From an uncultured Actinomycetes bacterium (GTDB taxonomy: Bacteria; Actinomycetota; Actinomycetes; Nanopelagicales; Nanopelagicaceae), in the NCBI GenBank assembly GCA_903865885.1, contig CAIPLJ010000100.1:1-13499 (forward strand): a stretch of DNA of 13,499 nucleotides, given 5' to 3'. The position numbers and the translations under genes were made by a program. A model generated the notes under the pieces. That model was not told the DNA's origin and did not search any database. It worked only from the letters and a program-made list of their open reading frames with translations. Shown piece after piece: positions 1-6,719 of the stretch (positions are counted from its first letter, which is position 1; every line of letters begins with the position of its first letter).

Positions 1-156
1 CCAACCGAGGCAGATATCAATTCATATCTCGCTGCCGAAATTGGTGAATTTGCAAAGATAAAAGGTTTCCTCCATCTTTCCGAACTTCCGTTGATGGGTA
101 TCGGTAAGGTTGACCGTAAGAAATTAGCGCAAATAACTATGGAGGCTTCTAATTAA
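1..156 (+). CDS. menE: C-terminal end of an acyl-CoA synthetase, probably O-succinylbenzoate-CoA ligase (partial at 5' side)
   Basis: Frame 1 is open from the window edge to TAA at 154-156, giving the last 51 residues. The tail has the small C-terminal lobe signature of the ANL (AMP-forming acyl-CoA synthetase) superfamily: LPLMGIGKVDRKKL around residues 34-47, whose GK lysine is the adenylation lysine of the family. The rest of the enzyme lies outside the window. The call as MenE, which makes O-succinylbenzoyl-CoA in menaquinone synthesis, rests on the directly following menA and on the GIGKVDR form of the motif. Another acyl-CoA ligase cannot be excluded from 51 residues. Its stop codon overlaps the proposed menA start, so the two are probably one operon and translationally coupled. 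Confidence 0.65.
   Translation, partial: PTEADINSYLAAEIGEFAKIKGFLHLSELPLMGIGKVDRKKLAQITMEASN
141..145 (+). promoter_or_regulatory. Shine-Dalgarno GGAGG that decides the menA start
   Basis: A perfect GGAGG lies inside the last codons of the upstream gene. Six nucleotides (CTTCTA) separate it from the ATT at 152-154. This spacing is ideal for initiation at ATT and poor for the ATC at 158. No AUG, GUG or UUG in the menA frame lies near it. Confidence 0.7.
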
Positions 157-997
157 TATCTGGATCCAAGGGGCTCGTCCGCGCACACTTCCTGCAGCCA
201 TTGCACCTGTACTTGTTGCAACGGCCGCAGCTGGCTCCCACCGAAAGCCGCTTGAGGCGCTATTGGCTCTCTTAGTGAGCTTGTCGCTACAGGTCGCCGT
301 TAATTATTCAAATGATTACTCCGATGGAATACGTGGAACTGATGACAATCGCATCGGCCCCGTAAGACTTACTGCATCGGGGTTAGCGCCTGCCGAATCT
401 GTGAAGCGCGCCGCAATTCTTGCATTCGCATTCGCATCTATCGTTGGAATATTCGTTGCATCTCTTTCATCGTGGTGGGTAATCCTTATTGGAATTTTTT
501 CTATCGCTGCCGCCTGGTTCTACACAGGGGGTGCAAACCCTTATGGTTACAAAGGGCTCGGTGAAGTCTCTGTCTTTATCTTCTTTGGTGTCATTGCAAC
601 GGTGGGGTCGTATTACGTTCAAACACTTCAGATTACCTGGGTAGCAATTGCCGCATCTATTCCGATGGGCGCTCTGGCGTGTTCACTCCTTGCAATTAAT
701 AACATTCGCGATCGAGCTCAAGATCTTCAGGTATCTAAGAGAACGCTTGCAGTTCGACTTGGAGATAGAAACTCACGTCGATTCTTCATACTGCTTCTTG
801 TGAGCGCTTATCTCTTTGCTGGATTGACCTTTAAGCCATGGGCGCTCATCACTCTTATCACTGTGCCAGTTGCCCTTGGAATCTCGCGTGAAGTGCTCAA
901 GGGTGCAAGCGGGCGGGATCTCATTCCCCTTCTTGCAAAGACTGGGCAACTACAGCTTCTCTTCGCGCTCACCTTCGCTTTCGGTCTTGCGCTGTAA
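152..997 (+). CDS. menA: 1,4-dihydroxy-2-naphthoate polyprenyltransferase (MenA), likely starting at ATT
   Basis: A membrane UbiA-family prenyltransferase that attaches the isoprenoid tail to 1,4-dihydroxy-2-naphthoate, giving demethylmenaquinone. Numbering from ATT at 152 (281 aa), the first Asp-rich motif is N54-D55-x-x-D58 through D64 (NDYSDGIRGTD) and the second is NNIRDRAQD with D187 and D191; both bind Mg-diphosphate. The rest is alternating hydrophobic helices. The N-terminus WIQGARPRTLPAAIAPV (from residue 4) carries the family-typical RPxTLP segment and lies upstream of the first usable TTG (263). The frame is closed by TAA at 134-136, and no ATG, GTG, TTG or CTG occurs between that stop and codon 38. 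ATT at 152, six nt after GGAGG and overlapping the upstream TAA, is therefore the best start. A TTG-263 start would remove the conserved N-terminus. Confidence 0.9.
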   Translation: MNIWIQGARPRTLPAAIAPVLVATAAAGSHRKPLEALLALLVSLSLQVAVNYSNDYSDGIRGTDDNRIGPVRLTASGLAPAESVKRAAILAFAFASIVGIFVASLSSWWVILIGIFSIAAAWFYTGGANPYGYKGLGEVSVFIFFGVIATVGSYYVQTLQITWVAIAASIPMGALACSLLAINNIRDRAQDLQVSKRTLAVRLGDRNSRRFFILLLVSAYLFAGLTFKPWALITLITVPVALGISREVLKGASGRDLIPLLAKTGQLQLLFALTFAFGLAL

Positions 998-1003
998 AGG
1001 AAC

Positions 1004-1009
1004 TAGAAT
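1004..1009 (+). promoter_or_regulatory. -10 hexamer TAGAAT, predicted leaderless promoter of the PLDc_N gene
   Basis: TAGAAT is followed by six nt (CTAGCC) and then the ATG at 1016. Transcription starting 6-7 nt after a -10 would begin at the start codon itself. There is no Shine-Dalgarno and no clear -35. Confidence 0.55.
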
Positions 1010-1015
1010 CTAGCC

Positions 1016-1282
1016 ATGATTAAGTTTGAAGGGCTACTTGTACTTATCTCGCTTGCGCTAGTTCTTTACTCATTTATCGATTGCGCTCGACGCGAAGATT
1101 ATGAAATTCAGAAACTGCCTAAGTGGGCTTGGCTTCTCATTATCTTCTTCACTGGATCCATTGGGGCAATTGCATTTCTCGTTATGGGACGTAAGTCGCG
1201 TATTGGTGGTGGCGGATCAAAGCCAGGTAAGAAGCGTGTTCTTCCGCCGGATGATGACCCAGATTTCTTACGCAGTATCTGA
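1016..1282 (+). CDS. Small membrane protein with a PLDc_N (phospholipase D nuclease N-terminal) domain
   Basis: An 88-residue protein. Helix 1 (about residues 5-22, ending FIDCARRED) is followed by a short cytoplasmic link and LPKWAWLLIIFFTGSIGAIA (about residues 34-53), which forms helix 2. The tail is basic and glycine-rich, and the last residues are acidic. This helix-D/R-helix pattern is the PLDc_N domain, found at the N-terminus of cardiolipin synthases but also alone in many actinobacteria. No HKD phospholipase motif is present, so it is not a phospholipase by itself; its function is unknown. It follows menA by 18 nt but appears to have its own promoter. Its TGA (1280-1282) is one nt from the convergent stop of ccsB. 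Confidence 0.8.
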   Translation: MIKFEGLLVLISLALVLYSFIDCARREDYEIQKLPKWAWLLIIFFTGSIGAIAFLVMGRKSRIGGGGSKPGKKRVLPPDDDPDFLRSI

Positions 1283-1283
1283 T

Positions 1284-2198
1284 TTATAAACCAGAGTAGG
1301 TATGTTTTCCTGTACCCCATACGTTGACGTATACATAGTTAAATAAGAATGTAGATCCTGCAAAGATGCAGAGCCATGCTGCGCGACGTCCACGCCAACC
1401 AACAGTTACACGTGCATGTAGATAAGCCGCATAAGCAACCCAGGTAATAAATGCCCACGTCTCTTTTGGATCCCAACCCCAATAACGTCCCCATGCGCTC
1501 TCGGCCCAGATTGCGCCTGCGATAACTGCAAAGGTCCAGAGTGGAAATACAAATGCAACAAGGCGATATGAAAGTTGATCAAGTACTTCAAGGGAGGGAA
1601 CTCGCTGCAACCATGCAGGGCGCGGTCCACGACTTTCTACTCTTTCGAGGTAGAGATATGAAGCTGCAACAACATTGGCAAGAAGAAAGACACCGCCAGA
1701 GATAATTGCTGAGGTTACGTGGATAACGAGCCACGTTGATTTCAGTGCTGGAACAAGTGGTGCGCTATTGCGGTAGAGCAATGTGATTGCGGTACCAAGA
1801 GTGATCAAAACTGAAAAAGAGACAAAGACGCCCAACCAGCGAAGGTCATACTTACGAAGGGCAGCAAGATAAGCGCCTGTGAATGCTAGAGCTCCGGTTA
1901 TAGAGAACTCATACATATTTCCCCATGGAACGTGCTTTGCTGATATTCCACGGCAGATAACACCTGCGAGAAGAAGTAAGAATCCGAGAATCATCATCGC
2001 AGTCGCGATACGTGCAGTTTTTTCAGTGCGCTTGTAATCAAGAGTCTTTACAAGCAAATTACCTTGCGTAGCATCGGCAACTTCAGGTGCACGCACTGCA
2101 AAAGCAGTTTCAAATGCATGGGCGATGAATGAGATAGTAAAGAGAGCCATTGCTGAATAGACAAAATAATTCGATGTATACGCCCACGTTGTCTGCAT
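1284..2198 (-). CDS. ccsB: Cytochrome c biogenesis protein CcsB/ResC (CcsA family, haem handling)
   Basis: A polytopic membrane protein of 304 aa, the haem-handling half of System II cytochrome c maturation. It works with ResB to export haem and ligate it to apocytochrome CxxCH motifs on the outer face of the membrane. The tryptophan-rich haem-binding motif WGWDPKE lies at residues 240-246, the conserved WGNMYEF at 92-98, and candidate haem-ligand histidines include H160 and H261. About eight hydrophobic helices are visible. The start ATG (2198-2196) overlaps the ResB stop as TAATG and is preceded by the Shine-Dalgarno AAGGGAG (2212-2206), so translation is probably coupled. It is the last gene of the operon and meets the PLDc_N gene tail to tail with one nt between stop codons. 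Confidence 0.95.
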   Translation of the reverse strand: MQTTWAYTSNYFVYSAMALFTISFIAHAFETAFAVRAPEVADATQGNLLVKTLDYKRTEKTARIATAMMILGFLLLLAGVICRGISAKHVPWGNMYEFSITGALAFTGAYLAALRKYDLRWLGVFVSFSVLITLGTAITLLYRNSAPLVPALKSTWLVIHVTSAIISGGVFLLANVVAASYLYLERVESRGPRPAWLQRVPSLEVLDQLSYRLVAFVFPLWTFAVIAGAIWAESAWGRYWGWDPKETWAFITWVAYAAYLHARVTVGWRGRRAAWLCIFAGSTFLFNYVYVNVWGTGKHTYSGL

Positions 2199-3664
2199 TA
2201 CTTCTCTCCCTTAAGCGCTGCTAAAAAATTCTTGATCTCGGCTTCGAGCCCCGGTGCTCCATTTTTTGCAAGTCCAGCAACTTCAACTCCATCTGATGTA
2301 ACGCGAATCCAGATTCGACGACGTCGTCCGTAGAGTGAAGATAAGAGACCTAGGACGGCAACAATACCGCCGACCAACGCATACTTCTTGCCGGGATCTT
2401 CTACTACCTGAAGGTTGATCCACGGAACAACTGTTTCTAATGTGATGGAGCCCTCAGGATATGTAAATGTTTCGCCAGGTTTTACCGACCCTAAACCAAC
2501 TTTTGTCAGCTTCGTTGTATCGAGTCTGTAGACCGATTGAGGAACGCCTGAATCTAATCCGAGATTGCCCTTCCACACTGAGAAGAGAAGTTTGGGATCT
2601 AAGAGTTCTGGAAATATTGAGATTGCACCTTGGCCAGCGCTGCGAGAATTTGTTGGTACAAAGGATCCGACAAAGCCCACTTGCGGGATTGCATCAGGCA
2701 CTTTTATCGCACCAATAGAACGCAGATTTCCATCCTGTGGCAAGAATGGAACGGGGCCTTGGAAGGCAACATCACCTTTGGAATCTCGCACAGTAACGAC
2801 TGGGCTATATCCATTTGCTTGTAAGTAGACGCGTGTATTTCCAAATGTCAGCGGTTCATTAACTTTAATAGTCTCTTTGCGAGTTACGCCGTCGTTCGTG
2901 ACTGTGACCCATGCGGTGTAATCCTTTGGCGCATTTGTTGCTGGGTCGTATTGAGCCACAAATTTATCTACATGGATTTGAAATGGTGTGAGCGATTTTT
3001 CGCCCGTGAGCTTTCCGAATGAAAGAGTGTCATACGAAGTTGGAACGTTGATAAAACGCTCACCAACATTAACTATCGCATCGCCTTTCATGCCAAAGAG
3101 TGAACCGAAGCTAACTCCGATAAGAATTAAGATAAGAGAAAGGTGAAAGAGAAGGTTTCCGGTCTCGCGTAAGTAACCTTTCTCAGCCGAAAGTGATTGA
3201 CCTTCGTTGAGAACCCTAAATCGATGCTGCTTAAACCATGTACTTGCACGATCGAGTACTTGTGAATCAGTATCGAACTTCTGGTATTCCTCTAACCGTG
3301 CAAGATTCTTAGGCGTTGCAGGAGGTTGTGCTCGCATTGCTTTGAAATGCTCGAGACTTCGTGGAAGAACACAGCCAATCAATGAGATAAAGAGCAGGAT
3401 ATAGATTGCGCTAAACCACGGCGATCCATAGACATCAAAGAGTGAAAGCCGGTCATACCAGAGCGAAAGAGCTGGGTTTTGTGTAATGAAATCACGAACT
3501 GCCATCGGATTTGTTATCCGTTGTGGGATGAGAGATCCCGGAATTGCAGCAACTCCCATCAGCATCAAGAGAATAAGCGCGGTGCGCATACTTGTTAATT
3601 GACGCCAGGCATAGCGCGCTAGCCCTAAGAACCCTAACTCTGGGATTTCTGTTTCTTGGCTCAT
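2198..3664 (-). CDS. resB: Cytochrome c biogenesis protein ResB (Ccs1 family)
   Basis: A 488-residue partner of CcsB in System II cytochrome c assembly. Three hydrophobic helices lie in the N-terminal part: about residues 27-46 (ending PGSLIPQR), 82-102 and 168-190. A long extracytoplasmic domain follows, then a last helix near 428-446 and a cytoplasmic basic tail (YGRRRRIWIRV). This layout and the conserved IPGSLIPQ are typical of ResB. The start ATG (3664-3662) overlaps the ccdA stop by one base (TGATG), with a weak GGTGAT upstream. It sits between ccdA and ccsB as in other actinobacteria. In the family ResB and CcsB form a complex that binds haem and receives reduced apocytochrome c. Confidence 0.93.
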   Translation of the reverse strand: MSQETEIPELGFLGLARYAWRQLTSMRTALILLMLMGVAAIPGSLIPQRITNPMAVRDFITQNPALSLWYDRLSLFDVYGSPWFSAIYILLFISLIGCVLPRSLEHFKAMRAQPPATPKNLARLEEYQKFDTDSQVLDRASTWFKQHRFRVLNEGQSLSAEKGYLRETGNLLFHLSLILILIGVSFGSLFGMKGDAIVNVGERFINVPTSYDTLSFGKLTGEKSLTPFQIHVDKFVAQYDPATNAPKDYTAWVTVTNDGVTRKETIKVNEPLTFGNTRVYLQANGYSPVVTVRDSKGDVAFQGPVPFLPQDGNLRSIGAIKVPDAIPQVGFVGSFVPTNSRSAGQGAISIFPELLDPKLLFSVWKGNLGLDSGVPQSVYRLDTTKLTKVGLGSVKPGETFTYPEGSITLETVVPWINLQVVEDPGKKYALVGGIVAVLGLLSSLYGRRRRIWIRVTSDGVEVAGLAKNGAPGLEAEIKNFLAALKGEK

Positions 3665-4389
3665 CAGATCACCGGTGCAAAGTTAGAGATGAGATTGCGC
3701 ATCTCAATCATGAGGTTGGTCCACATACCGGTGAGTTGAAGAATGCCAATCAGAATCAGTAGGACACCACCTACCTTGGAAATCTTTCCGCCGTTCTTCA
3801 CCATTACCTTGCGAAGAGATTGTGATTTATCAAGGAAGAGTCCCGTTGCAATAAAAGGTATTCCAAGTCCAAGGCAATAACCAAGTGAAAGAATTGCTCC
3901 ACGTAGCGCGCTCGATTCTTGAAATGCTAGAGCTTCCACACTTGCAAGTGCTGGGCCAATACATGGTGTCCAGCCAACACCAAAGAGAAAACCAAGAATG
4001 GGTGCACCGACGAGTCCGCCTGTAGTTGAAATCTTTGGACGAAGAGTTGGCATCATCGGAAATGCTCCGAGAAAGATAACTCCCATAAGAATGGTGAGCA
4101 AGCCCATGAAGCGAGTAATTACTTCTTCATGAACTGATATGCGTGCACCGAGCTCGCCGAAGAGTGCACCGTATGAGATGAAGAGTGTGCTAAACCCTGC
4201 AACGAAGAGTGCAGATCCCAAGACAATCTTGCCGCGAGCTTGGGAAAATCCTGCTGCAAAAGATAGGTAGCCAGGTACGAGTGGCAGGACACATGGCGAT
4301 AGAAATGAAATCAAACCTGCAAAGAGTGCGATAGGAAAAGCCGTCAGAAGAAAGCCATCCATGATGTGGTTAACGACAAAGTTTGTCAC
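3664..4389 (-). CDS. ccdA: Thiol-disulfide electron carrier CcdA (short DsbD-like membrane protein)
   Basis: A 241-residue protein with about six hydrophobic helices, as in CcdA. It passes electrons from cytoplasmic thioredoxin across the membrane to extracytoplasmic thioredoxin-like proteins such as ResA/TlpA. The two redox cysteines are clear: C33 in SPCVLPLVPGYL and C143 in GWTPCIGP. The start is GTG (4389-4387), which forms a 4-nt GTGA overlap with the end of the upstream gene. It is supported by the Shine-Dalgarno GAGGTG (4403-4398) eight nt away. The gene is flanked by its likely substrate (the TlpA-like lipoprotein) and the ResB/CcsB pair, so its electrons most likely reduce apocytochrome c cysteines. 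Confidence 0.94.
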   Translation of the reverse strand: MTNFVVNHIMDGFLLTAFPIALFAGLISFLSPCVLPLVPGYLSFAAGFSQARGKIVLGSALFVAGFSTLFISYGALFGELGARISVHEEVITRFMGLLTILMGVIFLGAFPMMPTLRPKISTTGGLVGAPILGFLFGVGWTPCIGPALASVEALAFQESSALRGAILSLGYCLGLGIPFIATGLFLDKSQSLRKVMVKNGGKISKVGGVLLILIGILQLTGMWTNLMIEMRNLISNFAPVI

Positions 4390-4922
4390 TCGGCGCTCAC
4401 CTCATCGATGAGTTGGCTGAGGGATGCAACGGTGACTGACCCTGAAATACGAGCTGCAACCTTGCCATTCTTATCCAAAACAACAGTTGTTGGAATTGCA
4501 TTTGCGGGCAGTGACTTTCTAAAACCAATCAGAATCGAGTCATCAATCAGTGTGGGGTAAGGGGTATGTCGCGTGCGGGTAAAGGCTTCTGCATTGACAG
4601 GATTATCTCGGGTCAAAATTCCCACAAACTGCACATCAGGAAATTTTGTAGATAGTGCAGACAAGGTTGGCTCTTCTGCTCTACATGGCGAGCACCACGA
4701 TGCCCACACATTTATTACCGCAACTTTGCCCGGTGCAAGTGTGAACTGAGTTCCGTTGAGAGTCATTCCTGAAATTGCAGGCGCTGCAATGCGATTCGAT
4801 TGCTTAATCTTTGTGACTGCGCCACTTCCAGCGATAAAGCTCTCCTGCGCCTTTGATGCTCCCCCATTGCTGCAGCCTGAAAGAAGTAAGACGGATGCAA
4901 GTACGAGCGCAATTTTCTTCAT
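4386..4922 (-). CDS. TlpA/ResA-like thioredoxin-fold lipoprotein
   Basis: An extracytoplasmic thiol reductase of the TlpA/ResA group. It probably takes electrons from CcdA and reduces apocytochrome c cysteines before haem attachment. From ATG 4922 the protein has 178 aa: a lysine-led signal peptide (MKKIALVLAS) with lipobox LLSGC, so C17 should be lipidated, then a linker and a thioredoxin fold with active site WCSPC (C77 and C80). The cis-proline region NAIPTTVV is near residue 145. An in-frame TTG at 4937 would add MRLSN and overlap the upstream gene by 14 nt. ATG 4922 is preferred because it gives a standard signal peptide and lies one nt beyond the upstream stop. Its TGA overlaps the ccdA start. 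Confidence 0.9.
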   Translation of the reverse strand: MKKIALVLASVLLLSGCSNGGASKAQESFIAGSGAVTKIKQSNRIAAPAISGMTLNGTQFTLAPGKVAVINVWASWCSPCRAEEPTLSALSTKFPDVQFVGILTRDNPVNAEAFTRTRHTPYPTLIDDSILIGFRKSLPANAIPTTVVLDKNGKVAARISGSVTVASLSQLIDEVSAE

Positions 4923-4923
4923 A

Positions 4924-5544
4924 TTACTTAGGCGCAAGTAAATGTTTCGCGGGCTCGGAGTAGCTAGTCCCAGTGATCATTCCATCGTCATCGAAGTGAA
5001 CGCTGGTAACTGATGCCAAAGTACATTCGCGCTTGCGAGGATCATGCAGAAGTCTGCGTCCTTCGATTGCGCTGCGCAGAATCCAAATTGGTAGTTGATG
5101 TGAAACAACAATCGCATCTTTACCTTTCGCTGCCTTATTGGCATCGAAGATTGCTGCAAGCATTCGTGAAATTTGTTCTTCATATGGCTCGCCCCATGAA
5201 GGTTTCCATGGGTTATAAAGGTGGCGCCATGATGAAGGGTGTTTCAGTATGCCGCTTCCGAGTTCAAATGATTTTCCTTCAAATACATTGGCAGCTTCAA
5301 TCAAACGATCATCAGTATGAATATCAAGAGAATGTGCGCGCGCAATTGGAGCTGCAGTCTCTTGCGCACGTTGTAGTGGTGAAACATGCAAAGCGCCGAG
5401 ATCTAGGTTCTTTGACCAATCTCCAATGACATCTGCCATCTCTTGCCCTCGCTTGGACAAGCGCCATCCACTTTGGCGGCCGTAGAGAATCTTGTTGGGA
5501 TTTTCTACCTCACCGTGGCGAACGACGTGGACAGTTGAAGTCAT
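4924..5544 (-). CDS. Histidine phosphatase superfamily protein (phosphoglycerate-mutase-like)
   Basis: A 206-residue protein of the branch-1 histidine phosphatase fold. The phosphohistidine motif is RHGE with R9 and H10. A conserved R59 (SPLQRAQET), an acid in RLIEA (E83) and the second catalytic histidine in VVSHQ (H149) complete the set. It is therefore probably an active phosphatase, but the substrate cannot be read from sequence. It opens the cytochrome c assembly operon, a position also known in mycobacteria, where an Rv0525-type protein precedes the TlpA-like, CcdA, ResB and CcsB genes. ATG 5544 is chosen over ATG 5556 because the upstream ATG falls inside the -10 hexamer and the conserved fold begins right after 5544. 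Confidence 0.88.
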   Translation of the reverse strand: MTSTVHVVRHGEVENPNKILYGRQSGWRLSKRGQEMADVIGDWSKNLDLGALHVSPLQRAQETAAPIARAHSLDIHTDDRLIEAANVFEGKSFELGSGILKHPSSWRHLYNPWKPSWGEPYEEQISRMLAAIFDANKAAKGKDAIVVSHQLPIWILRSAIEGRRLLHDPRKRECTLASVTSVHFDDDGMITGTSYSEPAKHLLAPK

Positions 5545-5551
5545 AGCGCTA

Positions 5552-5557
5552 AGCATA
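5552..5557 (-). promoter_or_regulatory. -10 hexamer TATGCT, predicted leaderless promoter of the cytochrome c assembly operon
   Basis: Read on the minus strand, TATGCT is followed by seven nt (TAGCGCT) and then ATG at 5544. There is no Shine-Dalgarno. It is divergent from the HAD gene promoter, with 26 bp between the two hexamers. Confidence 0.5.
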
Positions 5558-5583
5558 AAGCGTTGAAATAGCGCCCTTATCTA

Positions 5584-5589
5584 TAGGGT
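5584..5589 (+). promoter_or_regulatory. -10 hexamer TAGGGT, predicted leaderless promoter of the HAD phosphatase
   Basis: TAGGGT is followed by six nt (AGTGAC) and the ATG at 5596. A possible -35, TTGAAA at 5563-5568, is 15 bp upstream, which is a short spacer. Confidence 0.5.
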
Positions 5590-5595
5590 AGTGAC

Positions 5596-6357
5596 ATGGC
5601 ACTCACGGCGAAACGAGCAGCCTTTTTCGATGTAGATAACACCCTTGTCCGTGGGTCGACTCTCTACTTTCTCGGAAGAGGCATGTACCAGCGTGGGTTC
5701 TTCACCAAAGCAGATATCTCGCGCTTTGTTGTGGCCAACATTAGATTCAGAATGACTGGTACTGAAAAAGCGGAAGTAATTGAGAAATATCAGAATGCGG
5801 CAACAGATTTCATCGGTGGCCATGATGTTGAGGACATTAAAAAAGTTGGAGAAGAGATTTATGATGAATTCGTTTCTCCAAAATTATGGCAAGGCACCTT
5901 TGATATCGCAAAGTCACACTTAGACAAAGGCGAAGAGGTCTGGCTCGTAACTGCAGCGCCTCAAGATATGGCAGACATTATTGCTCAGCGACTCGGTTTA
6001 ACTGGCGCGCTCGGCAGTAAAGCAGTTATTAAAGATGGTGTTTACACAGGTGCCCTCGATGGAAAGTTATTACACGGAACTGAAAAAGCGATTGCAATTC
6101 AAGAACTTTCCCGTGTGCATGGATTCGATCTAGAAGATTGCTACTCCTATTCAGATAGCCATAATGACATTCCATTACTGCAGGCGGTCGGACATCCATG
6201 TGCAATCAATCCTGATGCAATTCTGAGAATTAGAGCGATGGCTGAAGGTTGGCCAATTCACGACTTTCGTCGTGCGCGATTTATTAATAGATTACTTGGT
6301 CCTGCTGTCAGCAGACTTGCTGCTGTTGGAACGTGGTTTACACCGCGTAAGCGCTAA
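5596..6357 (+). CDS. HAD-IB family phosphatase (SerB-like)
   Basis: A 253-residue haloacid-dehalogenase phosphatase. Motif I is FDVDNT (nucleophile D12, acid D14), motif II is LVTAAPQ (T119), the motif III lysine is probably K164 (GTEKAIAI), and motif IV is SDSHND (D187, D191). The long helical cap between motifs I and II (about residues 20-110) is of the C1 type seen in the HAD-IB subfamily, which includes phosphoserine phosphatase relatives. The substrate is uncertain. Phosphoserine is possible, but these SerB1-like proteins are often only called HAD-IB hydrolases. The C-terminus is basic and amphipathic (residues 225-253). It is divergent from the cytochrome c assembly operon and ends in a 4-bp tail-to-tail overlap with sodX (TAA at 6355-6357). 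Confidence 0.88.
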   Translation: MALTAKRAAFFDVDNTLVRGSTLYFLGRGMYQRGFFTKADISRFVVANIRFRMTGTEKAEVIEKYQNAATDFIGGHDVEDIKKVGEEIYDEFVSPKLWQGTFDIAKSHLDKGEEVWLVTAAPQDMADIIAQRLGLTGALGSKAVIKDGVYTGALDGKLLHGTEKAIAIQELSRVHGFDLEDCYSYSDSHNDIPLLQAVGHPCAINPDAILRIRAMAEGWPIHDFRRARFINRLLGPAVSRLAAVGTWFTPRKR

Positions 6358-6680
6358 CCGCGTTTCATTCTAAATTGAATCTTTGCGCGCACGCATGAAA
6401 TATTTAACCAGCCCCATTGGCGAGAATCTGTTCCAGCAACGTTATCGCTCAACAGATAGATTGCAGGAGTATTACTTTCAATTCCTTGAATCTGACTTAT
6501 TCGCTTGACGTAGAAGATCCCGGGTTGTTCATCACGTTCGATAACGACGACATCACCAACACTTACTTTGTTCCAGCCAGTGAGCTTGTAATTTGCCCAT
6601 CTGCCCATCAGCCAATCTCCGGCCCTGTAAGTAGGCTCCATCGAATCGCCCTCGATGACCATTGATGCGTACTTTGCCAT
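6354..6680 (-). CDS. sodX: Nickel-type superoxide dismutase maturation protease (S26 signal-peptidase family)
   Basis: A 108-residue protein with the S26 Ser/Lys dyad: S13 in GDSMEPT and K59 in FYVKRI. The conserved SDN...DSR box lies near residues 82-90. No membrane helix is seen, unlike ordinary signal peptidases, so it should act in the cytoplasm. Its proposed job, by context and family, is to remove the short SodN propeptide and expose the nickel-binding histidine. It is divergent from sodN, with only 39 bp between the start codons. ATG 6680 is chosen because the fold begins at once and a -10 hexamer lies seven nt upstream. The open frame continues upstream to 6797, but that part runs antisense into sodN and has no family similarity. 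Confidence 0.92.
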   Translation of the reverse strand: MAKYASMVIEGDSMEPTYRAGDWLMGRWANYKLTGWNKVSVGDVVVIERDEQPGIFYVKRISQIQGIESNTPAIYLLSDNVAGTDSRQWGWLNISCVRAKIQFRMKRG

Positions 6681-6687
6681 AACTCGA

Positions 6688-6693
6688 ATTCTA
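6688..6693 (-). promoter_or_regulatory. -10 hexamer TAGAAT, predicted leaderless promoter of sodX
   Basis: On the minus strand TAGAAT is followed by seven nt (TCGAGTT) and ATG at 6680. It stands back to back with the sodN hexamer, 13 bp away. Confidence 0.55.
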
Positions 6694-6706
6694 TTCAGCC
6701 CTGCAG

Positions 6707-6712
6707 TACTCT
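6707..6712 (+). promoter_or_regulatory. -10 hexamer TACTCT, predicted leaderless promoter of sodN
   Basis: TACTCT is followed by seven nt (CCGGCTT) and ATG at 6720. There is no Shine-Dalgarno. Any -35 would lie within the sodX promoter. I see no convincing operator palindrome for a nickel regulator. Confidence 0.5.
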
Positions 6713-6719
6713 CCGGCTT

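Noticed and set aside
5013..5429. 138-codon plus-strand open frame opposite the histidine phosphatase
   Set aside because: It is antisense to a well-supported gene, resembles no family I recognise, and has no start signal.
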